A stretch of 64,000 bases of DNA from UBA7985 sp002690455 (GTDB lineage Bacteria; Pseudomonadota; Alphaproteobacteria; UBA7985), in assembly GCA_965662775.1 (NCBI GenBank), contig CBFIIW010000008.1:1-64000 (forward strand), given 5' to 3'. The translations under genes were made by a program, and so were the position numbers. The notes beneath the pieces were generated by a model. The model was not told the origin of the DNA. It did not search any database and saw only the letters and a list, made by a program, of their open reading frames with translations. Of this stretch, positions 18,348-26,674 are shown piece after piece. Numbering within the stretch: position 1 is the stretch's first letter; each line of letters begins with the position of its first letter.

Positions 18348-19130
18348 ATGGGCCTGCTGGAAGGACGTCTCGCGCTTATCACCGGCGCAACACGTGGGAT
18401 CGGGCGCGCCGTCGCCTTACGTTTTGCAGCTGAGGGCGCAGACATTCTGGCTGCGGCCCGGTCAAATGACGATTTGGAGGCACTGGACGATGCCCTGCGC
18501 GCGAACGGTTATGACCGGGCTGTACTGGTGCCGTTTGACGTGTCTCGACCCGACCCCGGAGTCGAGCTCTCTAACATTGTGCACGAGCGCTATGGGCGGC
18601 TGGACGTGCTGGTGTCCAATGCCGGTATGCTGGGAACACTGATGCCTGTATCGCAGATGGAACCCGCTGAGTTCGAACAGGTTATGGCAACCAATCTTCA
18701 CGCGCTGCAGTATCAGCTTTACGCGTTTCACGACCTGTTGCGCGCGTCTGATGCTGGGCGATTGATTTCAGTCACCAGCGGCGCGGCTCTAGGAGCGCGC
18801 CCGTACTGGGCCCCCTATGGCGCTGCAAAGGCAGCATCGGAGTTCGTGTTACAGGCGTACGCGATGGAAGTCAGGGGCACGCCGATCCGGGCGAATATTC
18901 TTGATCCCGGCCGCATTCGAACCGACATGCGAGCTGCAGCCTTCCCTGGTGAAAACCCTGAACGACTGCCTGAGGCGGCGGCGATCACCGGTACTTTTGT
19001 TCGTCTGGCGCAAGCTGACTGTACCCTGAATGGTGCGCGTGTCCGGGCCGAGATCGAAGGCTGGCAGCCCATTGCTGGTGACGAAGACAATTGGACCCGC
19101 TTGGAAAACGGCCATTATCTGCCTGGCTGA
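18348..19130 (+). CDS. SDR family oxidoreductase
   Basis: This 260-aa short-chain dehydrogenase has the cofactor motif TGATRGIGRAVA (residues about 13-24) and VSNAGMLG. The catalytic Ser lies in ISVTSGAA and the YxxxK motif in YGAAKAA. The substrate is unknown. In related genomes an SDR like this commonly follows purF in a radA-cvpA-purF run. Here it directly follows cvpA. Confidence 0.88.
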   Translation: MGLLEGRLALITGATRGIGRAVALRFAAEGADILAAARSNDDLEALDDALRANGYDRAVLVPFDVSRPDPGVELSNIVHERYGRLDVLVSNAGMLGTLMPVSQMEPAEFEQVMATNLHALQYQLYAFHDLLRASDAGRLISVTSGAALGARPYWAPYGAAKAASEFVLQAYAMEVRGTPIRANILDPGRIRTDMRAAAFPGENPERLPEAAAITGTFVRLAQADCTLNGARVRAEIEGWQPIAGDEDNWTRLENGHYLPG

Positions 19131-19464
19131 GGCTGCTGAAGAAACAGAGCACAATGCAAGCAGTCACCAGACCGAAGCGAGTTTCGGCCTGCTGCAACGC
19201 TCATTTCCGGCGAGGAAGCAACGGATGGCGGGCGCGTGCCTTGGCCGCTTCGCGGCCTTCAGCCCTGACCCCCGCAATTCTGCCCGTAAACGTCACGTTG
19301 AGCAGTGCTCAACGTGTCAGTTTGAGTGCGCGGGAGAGATTTGAAAGCCGCGAAGCGGCGTCAAATCGAGCCCGCCACCAATTTATTGCGCCGACTTGTC
19401 CCCAACCGCGCTTCGCGCGGCGGGGCCAAGCGACGCGCATGCTCAAGGCTCGGCGCAGCAGTTT
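19131..19464. repeat. Intergenic block of hairpins, includes palindromic repeat copies 2 and 3
   Basis: No gene is seen in these 334 bases between convergent SDR and der genes. Four stems are visible. GGCCGC-ttc-GCGGCC is at 19243-19257. CACGTTGAGC-agt-GCTCAACGTG, a perfect 10-bp stem, is at 19294-19316. GATTTGA...TCAAATC encloses GCCGC-gaa-GCGGC at 19338-19367. CCGCGC-ttc-GCGCGG is at 19406-19420. Three share a GC stem with a TTC or GAA triloop. Segment 19239-19260 matches 41-62 on the opposite strand at 21 of 22 bases. Stretch 19325-19358 also resembles the window start. It may act as a REP-like element and as a two-way transcription barrier. Confidence 0.6.
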
Positions 19465-20871
19465 TTAGTCCCTCTTGGAATAGGGGTTCTGTCCAGCACG
19501 AAGCAGCAGCCGAATTGGCGTTCCCCACAGGTCAAAATCCTCACGCAGCGCATTGATCAGGTAGCCCTGATACGAGCCGGGTAATTCAGCGATCCGCGAG
19601 CCAAAAATTGCAAAGGTGGGAGGTCGTGATTTCACCTGCGTAGCATAGCGCAGCTTGATCCGCCGTCCAGCAACCAGCGGCGGTGGATGGCGATCGGTAT
19701 GGTATGTCAGCCACTTGTTGAGCAATGAAGTCGACAACCGAGTCGACCACGTCTTCCGCGCCTCAAAGGCTGTCTCCAACACTCGGTCGAGATTGTAACC
19801 CTCCTGCCCTGACAACGGCATGGTGATCACACCCTTCGCTTGAGCCAGCGAAGTCTGCAAGCGATCTGCGAGACGCCCCATTACTGCCTTTGGGGCTTCT
19901 ACCTGGTCCCACTTGTTTACCCCTATAATCAATCCCCGACCCTCATCCAGCACCTGCCGGGCAATGTTCAGATCTTGCCGGTCGAGGACACCATCAGAGT
20001 CCAGCAACAGCAGAACCACTTCGGCAAATCGAATGGCGCGAAGCGTATCCTGATTGGACATGGTTTCTAGCTTATTGCTGACATTTGCCTTGCGTCGCAA
20101 ACCGGCGGTGTCCCAGAGGCGAATAGCCCGATCCTGCCAGCGCAGATCGACGACGATGGCATCGCGAGTGATGCCGGCCTCCGGCCCTGTCAGCAGACGA
20201 TCTTGCCCCAAGAGTCGATTGATCAGCGTCGATTTACCAACGTTTGGCCGTCCTGCTACCACCAGATGCAGGGGCCGGTGCGGTCTGATTTCATAGGAAC
20301 GGCCGTCGGGCGCGTCCTCAGCTTCAGTTGCTGCATCAAGATTGAGCCCGTCGTCATCGTCAGATGCTCCCACCGGTTCCTCCGAGATCCGCTGCACCAG
20401 ATCCGAATACAACCCGCCCAGCCCGTCGCCATGCTCGGCGGACAAGGGCAGCACGTCGCCGTGGCCCAAGCTGTACGCGTCAAGAATTCCAGCATTGCCT
20501 GCGCGGCCCTCGCACTTGTTCGCAACAACCCAGGTCTCGATCCCGGCCGTCCGTAACCACTTGGAAAAGTGCTCATCCGTTGGTGTGATTCCAACGCGGG
20601 CATCGATCATGAACAATGCCAGATCGGCCTGCTTCAGCGCCTGTTCCGTCTGCTGCCGCATGCGCGCGGCGAGGCTGTCGTCAAAGGCCTCCTCCAAACC
20701 TGCGGTGTCCAACACACGAAAAGACGTTCCACCGATCTTAGCCTCGCCCTCACGCCAGTCGCGTGTCACCCCCGGCTCGTCGTGGACGATGGCACGCTTG
20801 CGACCAATCAGCTTGTTGAACAGGGTCGACTTGCCGACATTCGGTCGGCCGATGAGGGCAACGGTAAACAT
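19465..20871 (-). CDS. der: Ribosome biogenesis GTPase Der (EngA)
   Basis: The 468-aa double GTPase acts in 50S maturation. Two G-domains each carry GRPNVGKST (about residues 8 and 185 onward). The first has DTAGLEEA and NKCEG, the second DTAGLRRK and NKWD. The C-terminal KH-like domain ends the protein. I chose the ATG at 20871 (MFTVALIGRPNVG) because AAGG lies 7 bases upstream. A longer frame to 20934 adds 21 unrelated residues. It is downstream of bamB, as in many proteobacteria. Confidence 0.95.
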   Translation of the reverse strand: MFTVALIGRPNVGKSTLFNKLIGRKRAIVHDEPGVTRDWREGEAKIGGTSFRVLDTAGLEEAFDDSLAARMRQQTEQALKQADLALFMIDARVGITPTDEHFSKWLRTAGIETWVVANKCEGRAGNAGILDAYSLGHGDVLPLSAEHGDGLGGLYSDLVQRISEEPVGASDDDDGLNLDAATEAEDAPDGRSYEIRPHRPLHLVVAGRPNVGKSTLINRLLGQDRLLTGPEAGITRDAIVVDLRWQDRAIRLWDTAGLRRKANVSNKLETMSNQDTLRAIRFAEVVLLLLDSDGVLDRQDLNIARQVLDEGRGLIIGVNKWDQVEAPKAVMGRLADRLQTSLAQAKGVITMPLSGQEGYNLDRVLETAFEARKTWSTRLSTSLLNKWLTYHTDRHPPPLVAGRRIKLRYATQVKSRPPTFAIFGSRIAELPGSYQGYLINALREDFDLWGTPIRLLLRAGQNPYSKRD

Positions 20872-20958
20872 GATCAGGCCTTGTACCCCAGGCGGCGTGA
20901 AAAACCACGCATACAGTCTCTCAAACAGAAGCATGGCAGACAGAGGCGCATGAGCCGC

Positions 20959-22272
20959 TCAGCGATAAGCCACCAAATCGCCGTTTTCGGTCACCAAGAG
21001 CATGGTGTTCTCAACGATCACCGGCGGCGCCACAAAGCCCTCCCGCGTGACCACGCGACCCAGCAAGCGCCCGGTTGTTGGTGACATGGTGACGATGTTT
21101 CCCGTACTGGAAACCAGCACCAATCGGTTGGCGGCTAGCACTGGCCCAAACCACTCGACCCGGTCCAGCCGAGACGCATCCGCATACTTTGGTAACGACC
21201 GGGCCCAAGCCACACCACCCGTGTCCCGGTCAACAGCAATCAGTCGACCAGTATCGGTGGTCATGAAGTAGTGCTGAACCGAAGGCCAAGGCATTTGAGT
21301 CCCGCCAAAAGGCAATTCCCAGACCTGAATTCCACGATTTATGTCAAACGAAACGGTCCGGTCCGATCCACCAACGACCACCAGTCGGTCGCGATCGACC
21401 ACAGGCGAACCACCGATATCGTCCAGGTAGAGAGTCTGCCGCGCCGTTGCAGTCAGACCGGCGACGGTATCGCTCCACAGCACACGGCCTGAATCAGCAG
21501 CAAGGGCAAAAACCTCACCGCTAGAATAGGCAGCATATACCACACCACCCGCCACCGCAGGCGCAGTGGAACCGAGCACCGTGGTCAGGCCTTCACGGCC
21601 CTCATGCTCCCAAAGTTTTTGCCCTGAGGCCAGGTCATAAGCCGCTACTGTGTTGTCGATGGTCGCCGCAAACACCCGACCATCATCAACCGCCGGACCA
21701 CCGTGCAGAGGCGCCGGCAAGCGCCGCTGCCAGATAATGTCGCCGTTGGATGGTTTGAGCCCAAACAAACGGCCCGAACCCGTCCCTGCGAGCAAGACAT
21801 TCTCGCCAAAGGCTAACCCGCCGCCGAAGACACCATCGCGCTCAGACGCCGGCATCAGCGATTGCCGCCAGCCGACCCGACCATCACGTAAGCGCATCGC
21901 AGACACCTGCAGTTGGCTGTCCATGGTGAACACCACGCCGTCTACCACGATTGGCGCCGAGGTAATGCGGTACGATCGGGCATTTCCGCGCCCGATAGAC
22001 GTGCGCCAGCGCGGTTCAGGCCTATCAGCCAGAGAAAGGTGATAGACTGCATGCGTTGCGATGGCGCCAGGCTGCTCCCAGCGGCTCAGGGTCTGCGCAG
22101 GCGGCAGGGCAATTGGCACGTTGGAGCGGGGCACCGCAGCGTCGCCATCGCTGAACAGATCTACCCGTGTACCGGGTAGGCGCGGGTCGTCGTCATTGAT
22201 GGCGCGCAACACGTCGCAGCCCATCAGTAACGAGGTCAGTCCCAGCAAGGCGGTGGTAAAGAGAACCTTCAT
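20959..22272 (-). CDS. bamB: Outer-membrane assembly lipoprotein BamB
   Basis: The 437-aa PQQ-like beta-propeller lipoprotein has a signal peptide and lipobox LLMGC, with Cys19 as the lipidation site. Repeats such as GDIIWQRRLPA, GQKLWEHEG, GRVLWSDTV and GGVAWARSL are the propeller blades. It belongs to the BAM complex that inserts beta-barrel proteins. It lies 87 bp upstream of der and 187 bp downstream of the yfgM-like gene, keeping the known yfgM-bamB-der order. Confidence 0.92.
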   Translation of the reverse strand: MKVLFTTALLGLTSLLMGCDVLRAINDDDPRLPGTRVDLFSDGDAAVPRSNVPIALPPAQTLSRWEQPGAIATHAVYHLSLADRPEPRWRTSIGRGNARSYRITSAPIVVDGVVFTMDSQLQVSAMRLRDGRVGWRQSLMPASERDGVFGGGLAFGENVLLAGTGSGRLFGLKPSNGDIIWQRRLPAPLHGGPAVDDGRVFAATIDNTVAAYDLASGQKLWEHEGREGLTTVLGSTAPAVAGGVVYAAYSSGEVFALAADSGRVLWSDTVAGLTATARQTLYLDDIGGSPVVDRDRLVVVGGSDRTVSFDINRGIQVWELPFGGTQMPWPSVQHYFMTTDTGRLIAVDRDTGGVAWARSLPKYADASRLDRVEWFGPVLAANRLVLVSSTGNIVTMSPTTGRLLGRVVTREGFVAPPVIVENTMLLVTENGDLVAYR

Positions 22273-22459
22273 GCCTGAACCCGTATCTCCAGATGTGGTG
22301 TGTTGCCCGTTCCCGCTTCACTATAGCGCAAATCATGGCAGTGGTCAGGCCTGCTGACCCGAAGCCCGAAATCCCGCAGGCGTCGCTGCCGCCGTCAGGG
22401 TGAGGAGGTCATAGGACCGGCCCCGCCCACGGAGCGGTGGTTCCAGCTACAGTCTGTCT

Positions 22460-23104
22460 CTAGCTATCCGCAGATAGACTGTCTCTCAGCGCCTGCACAC
22501 GCGTTATCACGTCCCGGGGCAGGCCTTCGCGGGCCAGTAATCGATCAAGCAGTTCCAGCGCACCGGCCTGATCACCGGCACGGACCAGCACAATCGCCTT
22601 GAGCTCCAGAGCCAGCGCGGTGAAAGCGGCATCTTCAGTAATCAGCGGGTCGAGCCGGGACAAAAGGCTCGCTGGGTCTGCACTATCGAGTTCAGCGTAC
22701 ACACTGAACAACGACGCCGTCTTGGCATAGGCGTCGTCCCCCCGAGCCTCTGCTAAGGCTGCAAGCGCTTGCGCGGCGGCCTCTGTATCGCCCGCCCGTG
22801 CAGCGATCTCTGCGCGCTCAAAGCTAGCGATAATGGCATTGCCGCCTGAACCGCCGACAGCCAGCGCATCAAGCTGGGCCGCAGCGGCCTCAGCGTCCGT
22901 CTCAACCAGTGCCAGCGCGCTGCTCAGCTCACCAGCCTGCGCCGATCGCTGGGCGGACTGCTGATTCTGCCAAAAGTACCCTGCGGCAACGATGACCAAC
23001 ACCACCACAACAATCAAAAGGAAGACCCAGGCATATCGACGGACGCGCGAGAGAAAAGCATCGCGGCGCATTTCTTCGTCAATATCGCGAATAATATCAG
23101 TCAC
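22460..23104 (-). CDS. YfgM-like tetratricopeptide membrane protein
   Basis: The protein has one N-terminal transmembrane helix (YAWVFLLIVVVVLVIVAAGYF) and a periplasmic helical repeat region, as in YfgM, the SecYEG-linked ancillary protein. I start it at GTG 23104 (MTDIIRDIDEEMRRDAF), which gives 214 aa. GAGG lies 9 bases upstream, and this segment is where the family usually begins. A longer frame reaches 23164. Its place upstream of bamB and der agrees with the assignment. Confidence 0.8.
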   Translation of the reverse strand: MTDIIRDIDEEMRRDAFLSRVRRYAWVFLLIVVVVLVIVAAGYFWQNQQSAQRSAQAGELSSALALVETDAEAAAAQLDALAVGGSGGNAIIASFERAEIAARAGDTEAAAQALAALAEARGDDAYAKTASLFSVYAELDSADPASLLSRLDPLITEDAAFTALALELKAIVLVRAGDQAGALELLDRLLAREGLPRDVITRVQALRDSLSADS

Positions 23105-23397
23105 TGACTTTTTCCTCTTATCAGAACCGGACAGACCGAGCGCCATTTCGCTCCGCGCCGCCACGGGCCCAAGCCCGAACGCACGGAAATTTTGCCAAAA
23201 TTTTTGACTAGGCGCATTTCGTGATTCGTCTTAGCTTATTTCGACAGCGTACAGCAAGCGAACCCGCGTGCCCGGTGGTTGCATGGCTGTACCGGCTGCC
23301 CCACGCCCGGAGCGAAGCGCCCTTGCGGTCCTGAGCCGTTCAGGGGCCATACGAAATGTTCCAAGCCCGGGAAATATGAAGGAGCAAAGCGCATCAA

Positions 23398-23823
23398 ATG
23401 ACCGACGTAGTTTCCCTGCAGGATTATCGGGACGATAAGGCTAGGCCCCTCAAATCGGGACACCTCGACGCCGTGAAAGACGGGCTCCGAGCCCGTGGCA
23501 ACAAGCGGCGGCGGCCTGTGTCCTTCGATCGGGGCGAGCTGAGCACGTTGCTGAGACTGTATTCGGAGCAGGTGGCGGCCGGTCACTGGCGGGACTACGC
23601 GATCGACAGCCTGCCAGGGCAGGCGCTGTTCTCGGTCTATCGCTCAGCTTACGAAAACCCGGAGTTTGTGGTCGCCAAACAAGCGGCAGCCAGCGGCAAA
23701 GGCCGCGAATTTGTGGTCTATCAGGGGCCTAAGCGGCTCATGCGCAGCAAAGCACTGGCTGACGTCCTGCGCCAATTCGATCCCTTGCGCGAACGGGCAA
23801 GACTCCGACTGCGGTCGTTCTGA
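23398..23823 (+). CDS. DUF2794 domain-containing protein
   Basis: The 141-aa protein matches DUF2794, a small alphaproteobacterial family of unknown role. The recognisable core is SFDRGELSTLLRLYSEQVAAG followed by WRDYAIDSLPGQALFSVYR. No membrane segment or catalytic motif is seen. It is divergent from the yfgM-like gene and 230 bp upstream of typA. Confidence 0.82.
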   Translation: MTDVVSLQDYRDDKARPLKSGHLDAVKDGLRARGNKRRRPVSFDRGELSTLLRLYSEQVAAGHWRDYAIDSLPGQALFSVYRSAYENPEFVVAKQAAASGKGREFVVYQGPKRLMRSKALADVLRQFDPLRERARLRLRSF

Positions 23824-24053
23824 GCTCACTGGTAGGGGTGCCACTGCACTACTGAGCACAAGCCTTGCGTTTCAGGGCGTTGACCCCCGGTTGATCTGGC
23901 CGCACAACCCTGCGCATCACGCGCCCGGTCTCGGCACACCTTCCTTGTTCACTCAATACCTGACATCGTTTTCGGTTCACCATCCTCCTCCCTCTCCTGC
24001 CTAAGACCCCTCCCCCACGAACCAAGGCGCGCACAGACAAAGGCACACTCCTG

Positions 24054-25892
24054 ATGAGCAAAATCCTGCGCAACATCGCGATCATCGCGCACGTTGACCA
24101 TGGCAAAACCACCCTAGTGGACTGCCTGTTGAAGCAATCCGGTCAGTTCCGCGAAAACGAGCGCGTCGCCGAGCGTGCCATGGACTCTAATGACATTGAG
24201 CGAGAGCGTGGCATCACGATTCTCGCCAAAGTCACCTCGGTCGAGTGGCAGGACGCCCGCATCAACATCGTTGACACCCCTGGGCACGCCGACTTTGGCG
24301 GTGAAGTTGAACGCATCTTATCCATGGTCGACGGTGTTGTCCTGCTGGTCGATGCTGCCGAAGGCCCCATGCCGCAGACCAAATTTGTGCTGACCAAGGC
24401 GCTAGCGTTGGGCATCCGTCCGATCGTCCTGATTAACAAGGTAGACAAGCCTGACGGCCGCTCTGACTGGGTACTCGACGAGACCTTTGATTTGTTTGCG
24501 GCGCTGGACGCGACAGAAGAACAGTTAGAATTCCCGGTGCTATACGCCTCCTCCAAAGAAGGCTGGGCCATGAAGGAGCTCGATAATGAGCGCGTCGACA
24601 TGGCGCCGCTGTTCGATCTGATCGTTGATCACGTGCCAGCCCCCAATGTCGGCAGTGCCGATGAACCCTTCCGGATGCTGGCAACAACGCTTGAAGCCAA
24701 CCCCTTCCTCGGTCGGATCCTGACCGGACGGATCCAGTCCGGCCGTCTGAGCCCAAACATGGCCATTAAGGCTCTTGGCATGGACAGCCGTCAGCTGGAA
24801 AGCGGCCGCGCCACCAAGATCCTCGCCTTCCGCGGGCTCGAGCGCCAGCCAATCGATAGCGCTGAAGCCGGGGATATCGTCGCCATTGCCGGCCTGACCC
24901 ACGCCACCGTTGCCGATACGCTTTGCGCGCCAGATGTCACAGAAGCCATCGCGGCCCAGCCCATCGACCCACCAACGCTGTCGATGACCTTTTCCGTGAA
25001 CGACAGCCCGCTGGCGGGGTTGGTTGGAGACAAAGTGACCAGCCGCCTGATCTGGGACCGACTGCAGAAAGAAGCCGAGGGCAATGTCGCGCTTCAAGTT
25101 AAAGAGACAGACGGCAAGGATGCTTTTGAGGTGTCGGGCCGGGGCGAGTTGCAGCTTGCTGTCCTGATCGAAAATATGCGCCGCGAAGGCTTCGAACTGT
25201 CCGTTTCCCGCCCGCGGGTGGTCTACCAGTTCGACGATAACGGCAACCGGCTCGAACCGTTTGAAGAAGTGACGGTCGACGTCGATGCAGACTACTCCGG
25301 CGCCGTGGTGGAAAAAATCGGTATGCGTCGTGGCGAACTCAAAGACATGCGCCCTTCGGGCGGTGGCAAACAGCGCCTCTCCTTCATCGCCCCATCGCGG
25401 GCGTTGATCGGCTATCTCGGTGAATTCCTGACTGACACTCACGGCACTGGCATTCTCAACCGTCGCTTCAGTCACTACGGTCCGCACAAGGGCGCTATTC
25501 CAGGTCGCCGAAACGGGGTACTGATCTCGATGGAAAAGGGCACGGCTGTCGCCTTTGCCCTGTGGAATTTGGAAGAGCGCGGACCGCTGTTTATCCATCC
25601 ACAAGAGCCCGTCTACCACGGCCTGATTATCGGTGAACATGCCAAGGGCAGCGATCTCGACGTAAACCCGCTCAAGGGCAAGAAGCTGACAAACGTACGT
25701 GCGTCGGGTACGGACGAGGCGGTGTCGTTGACCCCACCCGTTGACATGACGCTCGAGAAGGCGCTGGCCTACATTCAGGATGACGAGCTGGTTGAGGTCA
25801 CGCCCGAAGCGGTTCGCATCCGCAAGCGCTTCCTCGATATTCACGAGCGCAAGCGCGATGCTAAGGCCCGCGCAGCGGCCGAAGCAGCCTGA
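24054..25892 (+). CDS. typA: Translational GTPase TypA/BipA
   Basis: The 612-aa ribosome-binding GTPase is involved in stress and cold-related 50S assembly. G1 is AHVDHGKTTLVD, the switch region includes RERGITILAK, G3 is DTPGHADFGGEVER and G4 is NKVDKPDGR. Domains II and III and the TypA-specific C-terminal domain (RRNGVLISMEKGTAVAFAL) are complete. Length matches the family. Confidence 0.96.
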   Translation: MSKILRNIAIIAHVDHGKTTLVDCLLKQSGQFRENERVAERAMDSNDIERERGITILAKVTSVEWQDARINIVDTPGHADFGGEVERILSMVDGVVLLVDAAEGPMPQTKFVLTKALALGIRPIVLINKVDKPDGRSDWVLDETFDLFAALDATEEQLEFPVLYASSKEGWAMKELDNERVDMAPLFDLIVDHVPAPNVGSADEPFRMLATTLEANPFLGRILTGRIQSGRLSPNMAIKALGMDSRQLESGRATKILAFRGLERQPIDSAEAGDIVAIAGLTHATVADTLCAPDVTEAIAAQPIDPPTLSMTFSVNDSPLAGLVGDKVTSRLIWDRLQKEAEGNVALQVKETDGKDAFEVSGRGELQLAVLIENMRREGFELSVSRPRVVYQFDDNGNRLEPFEEVTVDVDADYSGAVVEKIGMRRGELKDMRPSGGGKQRLSFIAPSRALIGYLGEFLTDTHGTGILNRRFSHYGPHKGAIPGRRNGVLISMEKGTAVAFALWNLEERGPLFIHPQEPVYHGLIIGEHAKGSDLDVNPLKGKKLTNVRASGTDEAVSLTPPVDMTLEKALAYIQDDELVEVTPEAVRIRKRFLDIHERKRDAKARAAAEAA

Positions 25893-25977
25893 CCTTGAGC
25901 CTGCGTCACGAAGCCAGCCACAGACGGTTGGTGCGACCGGTCGCACTGCTGCCACACCAGTGCGGCAAAGGGACAGC

Positions 25978-26463
25978 ATGAAACGGTTACTACTTGCAGG
26001 GGTTTGTGCCCTGACCCTCACCGCGTGTCAGGCTTCAGAAAGGTCTGACAACGCCTCCCCACCGGTGGCAAGTGGCAACCAGGCGCCGGGCTTTACTCGT
26101 GTCGCTGGTGTCCCGGTCAGCCTTTTGGTCTCGCCGGTGCGGGAAACGCGACGCGGTGAGCAACTGAGCGACAACGATCTTCAGCAATTGCTTATCGGAA
26201 ATTCCATCAAACAGATAGACGACCAGTACTGGGCTTATTTCGCTCCGGGTGGCCAACTGCGTGGGCTGTTGGTGAACCTGACTGAAACCGGATACTACCG
26301 GCTAAGTGGTGGTACTGTATGCAAGTCTTGGCCGACGTGGGCCACGGGCATGCAGCTTTGCTATCAGGTGATCAGTCTGGGCGAACAGCGATATCGGTTT
26401 AACGGGATCGGTGTCGACAGCTTCGACGTCGTGATCTCGCGCGGGAACCCACAGTCACTCTGA
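25978..26463 (+). CDS. Small putative lipoprotein
   Basis: The 161-aa protein starts MKRLLLAGVCALTLTACQAS. This is a short signal peptide with lipobox LTAC, so it is probably anchored in a membrane on the periplasmic side. The C-terminal part contains GTVCKSWPTWATGMQLCYQV, with two cysteines. Its pattern is like small alphaproteobacterial proteins of unknown function. I cannot assign a role. The start ATG 25978 is chosen for the signal peptide; the frame is open further upstream. Confidence 0.7.
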   Translation: MKRLLLAGVCALTLTACQASERSDNASPPVASGNQAPGFTRVAGVPVSLLVSPVRETRRGEQLSDNDLQQLLIGNSIKQIDDQYWAYFAPGGQLRGLLVNLTETGYYRLSGGTVCKSWPTWATGMQLCYQVISLGEQRYRFNGIGVDSFDVVISRGNPQSL

Positions 26464-26533
26464 CGCCTGCTTTCACGCCGCTCGATCATCGCTGAGACAA
26501 AGTATCGACTGCCGTGACGCAATCCTGATTGTA

Positions 26534-26583
26534 GAAAAAAAGCGACCCCGTCTCCAGCGCAGGCAGAGAAACGAGGTCGTTAG
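26534..26583 (-). terminator. Rho-independent terminator of the porin gene
   Basis: On the minus strand CGACCTCGTTTCTC pairs, with G-U and small bulges, with GAGACGGGGTCG. A run of seven T follows. The stem is the last of four hairpins behind the porin stop codon. Confidence 0.75.
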
Positions 26584-26600
26584 TTTCGATCATATGGAGA

Positions 26601-26674
26601 CGAGGAAATGAAAATTTCCTCGCCTGTATCTCGCCCTTGCAGTGAAGGGCGGGATTTGATTTCGCGTAAGCGAA
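26601..26674 (-). promoter_or_regulatory. Three stacked hairpins in the porin 3' untranslated region
   Basis: Three perfect stems lie between the porin stop and its terminator. CGAGGAAAT-gaaa-ATTTCCTCG is at 26601-26622, CGCCCTT-gcagtg-AAGGGCG at 26632-26651, and TTCGC-gtaa-GCGAA at 26661-26674. Such 3' structures can protect an abundant mRNA from exonucleases or be released as a small RNA. The role here is inference. Confidence 0.5.

Noticed and set aside
24540..26021. Long minus-strand open frame opposite typA
   Set aside because: typA is complete and highly conserved on the plus strand; the opposite frame is a by-product of G+C-rich codon use.
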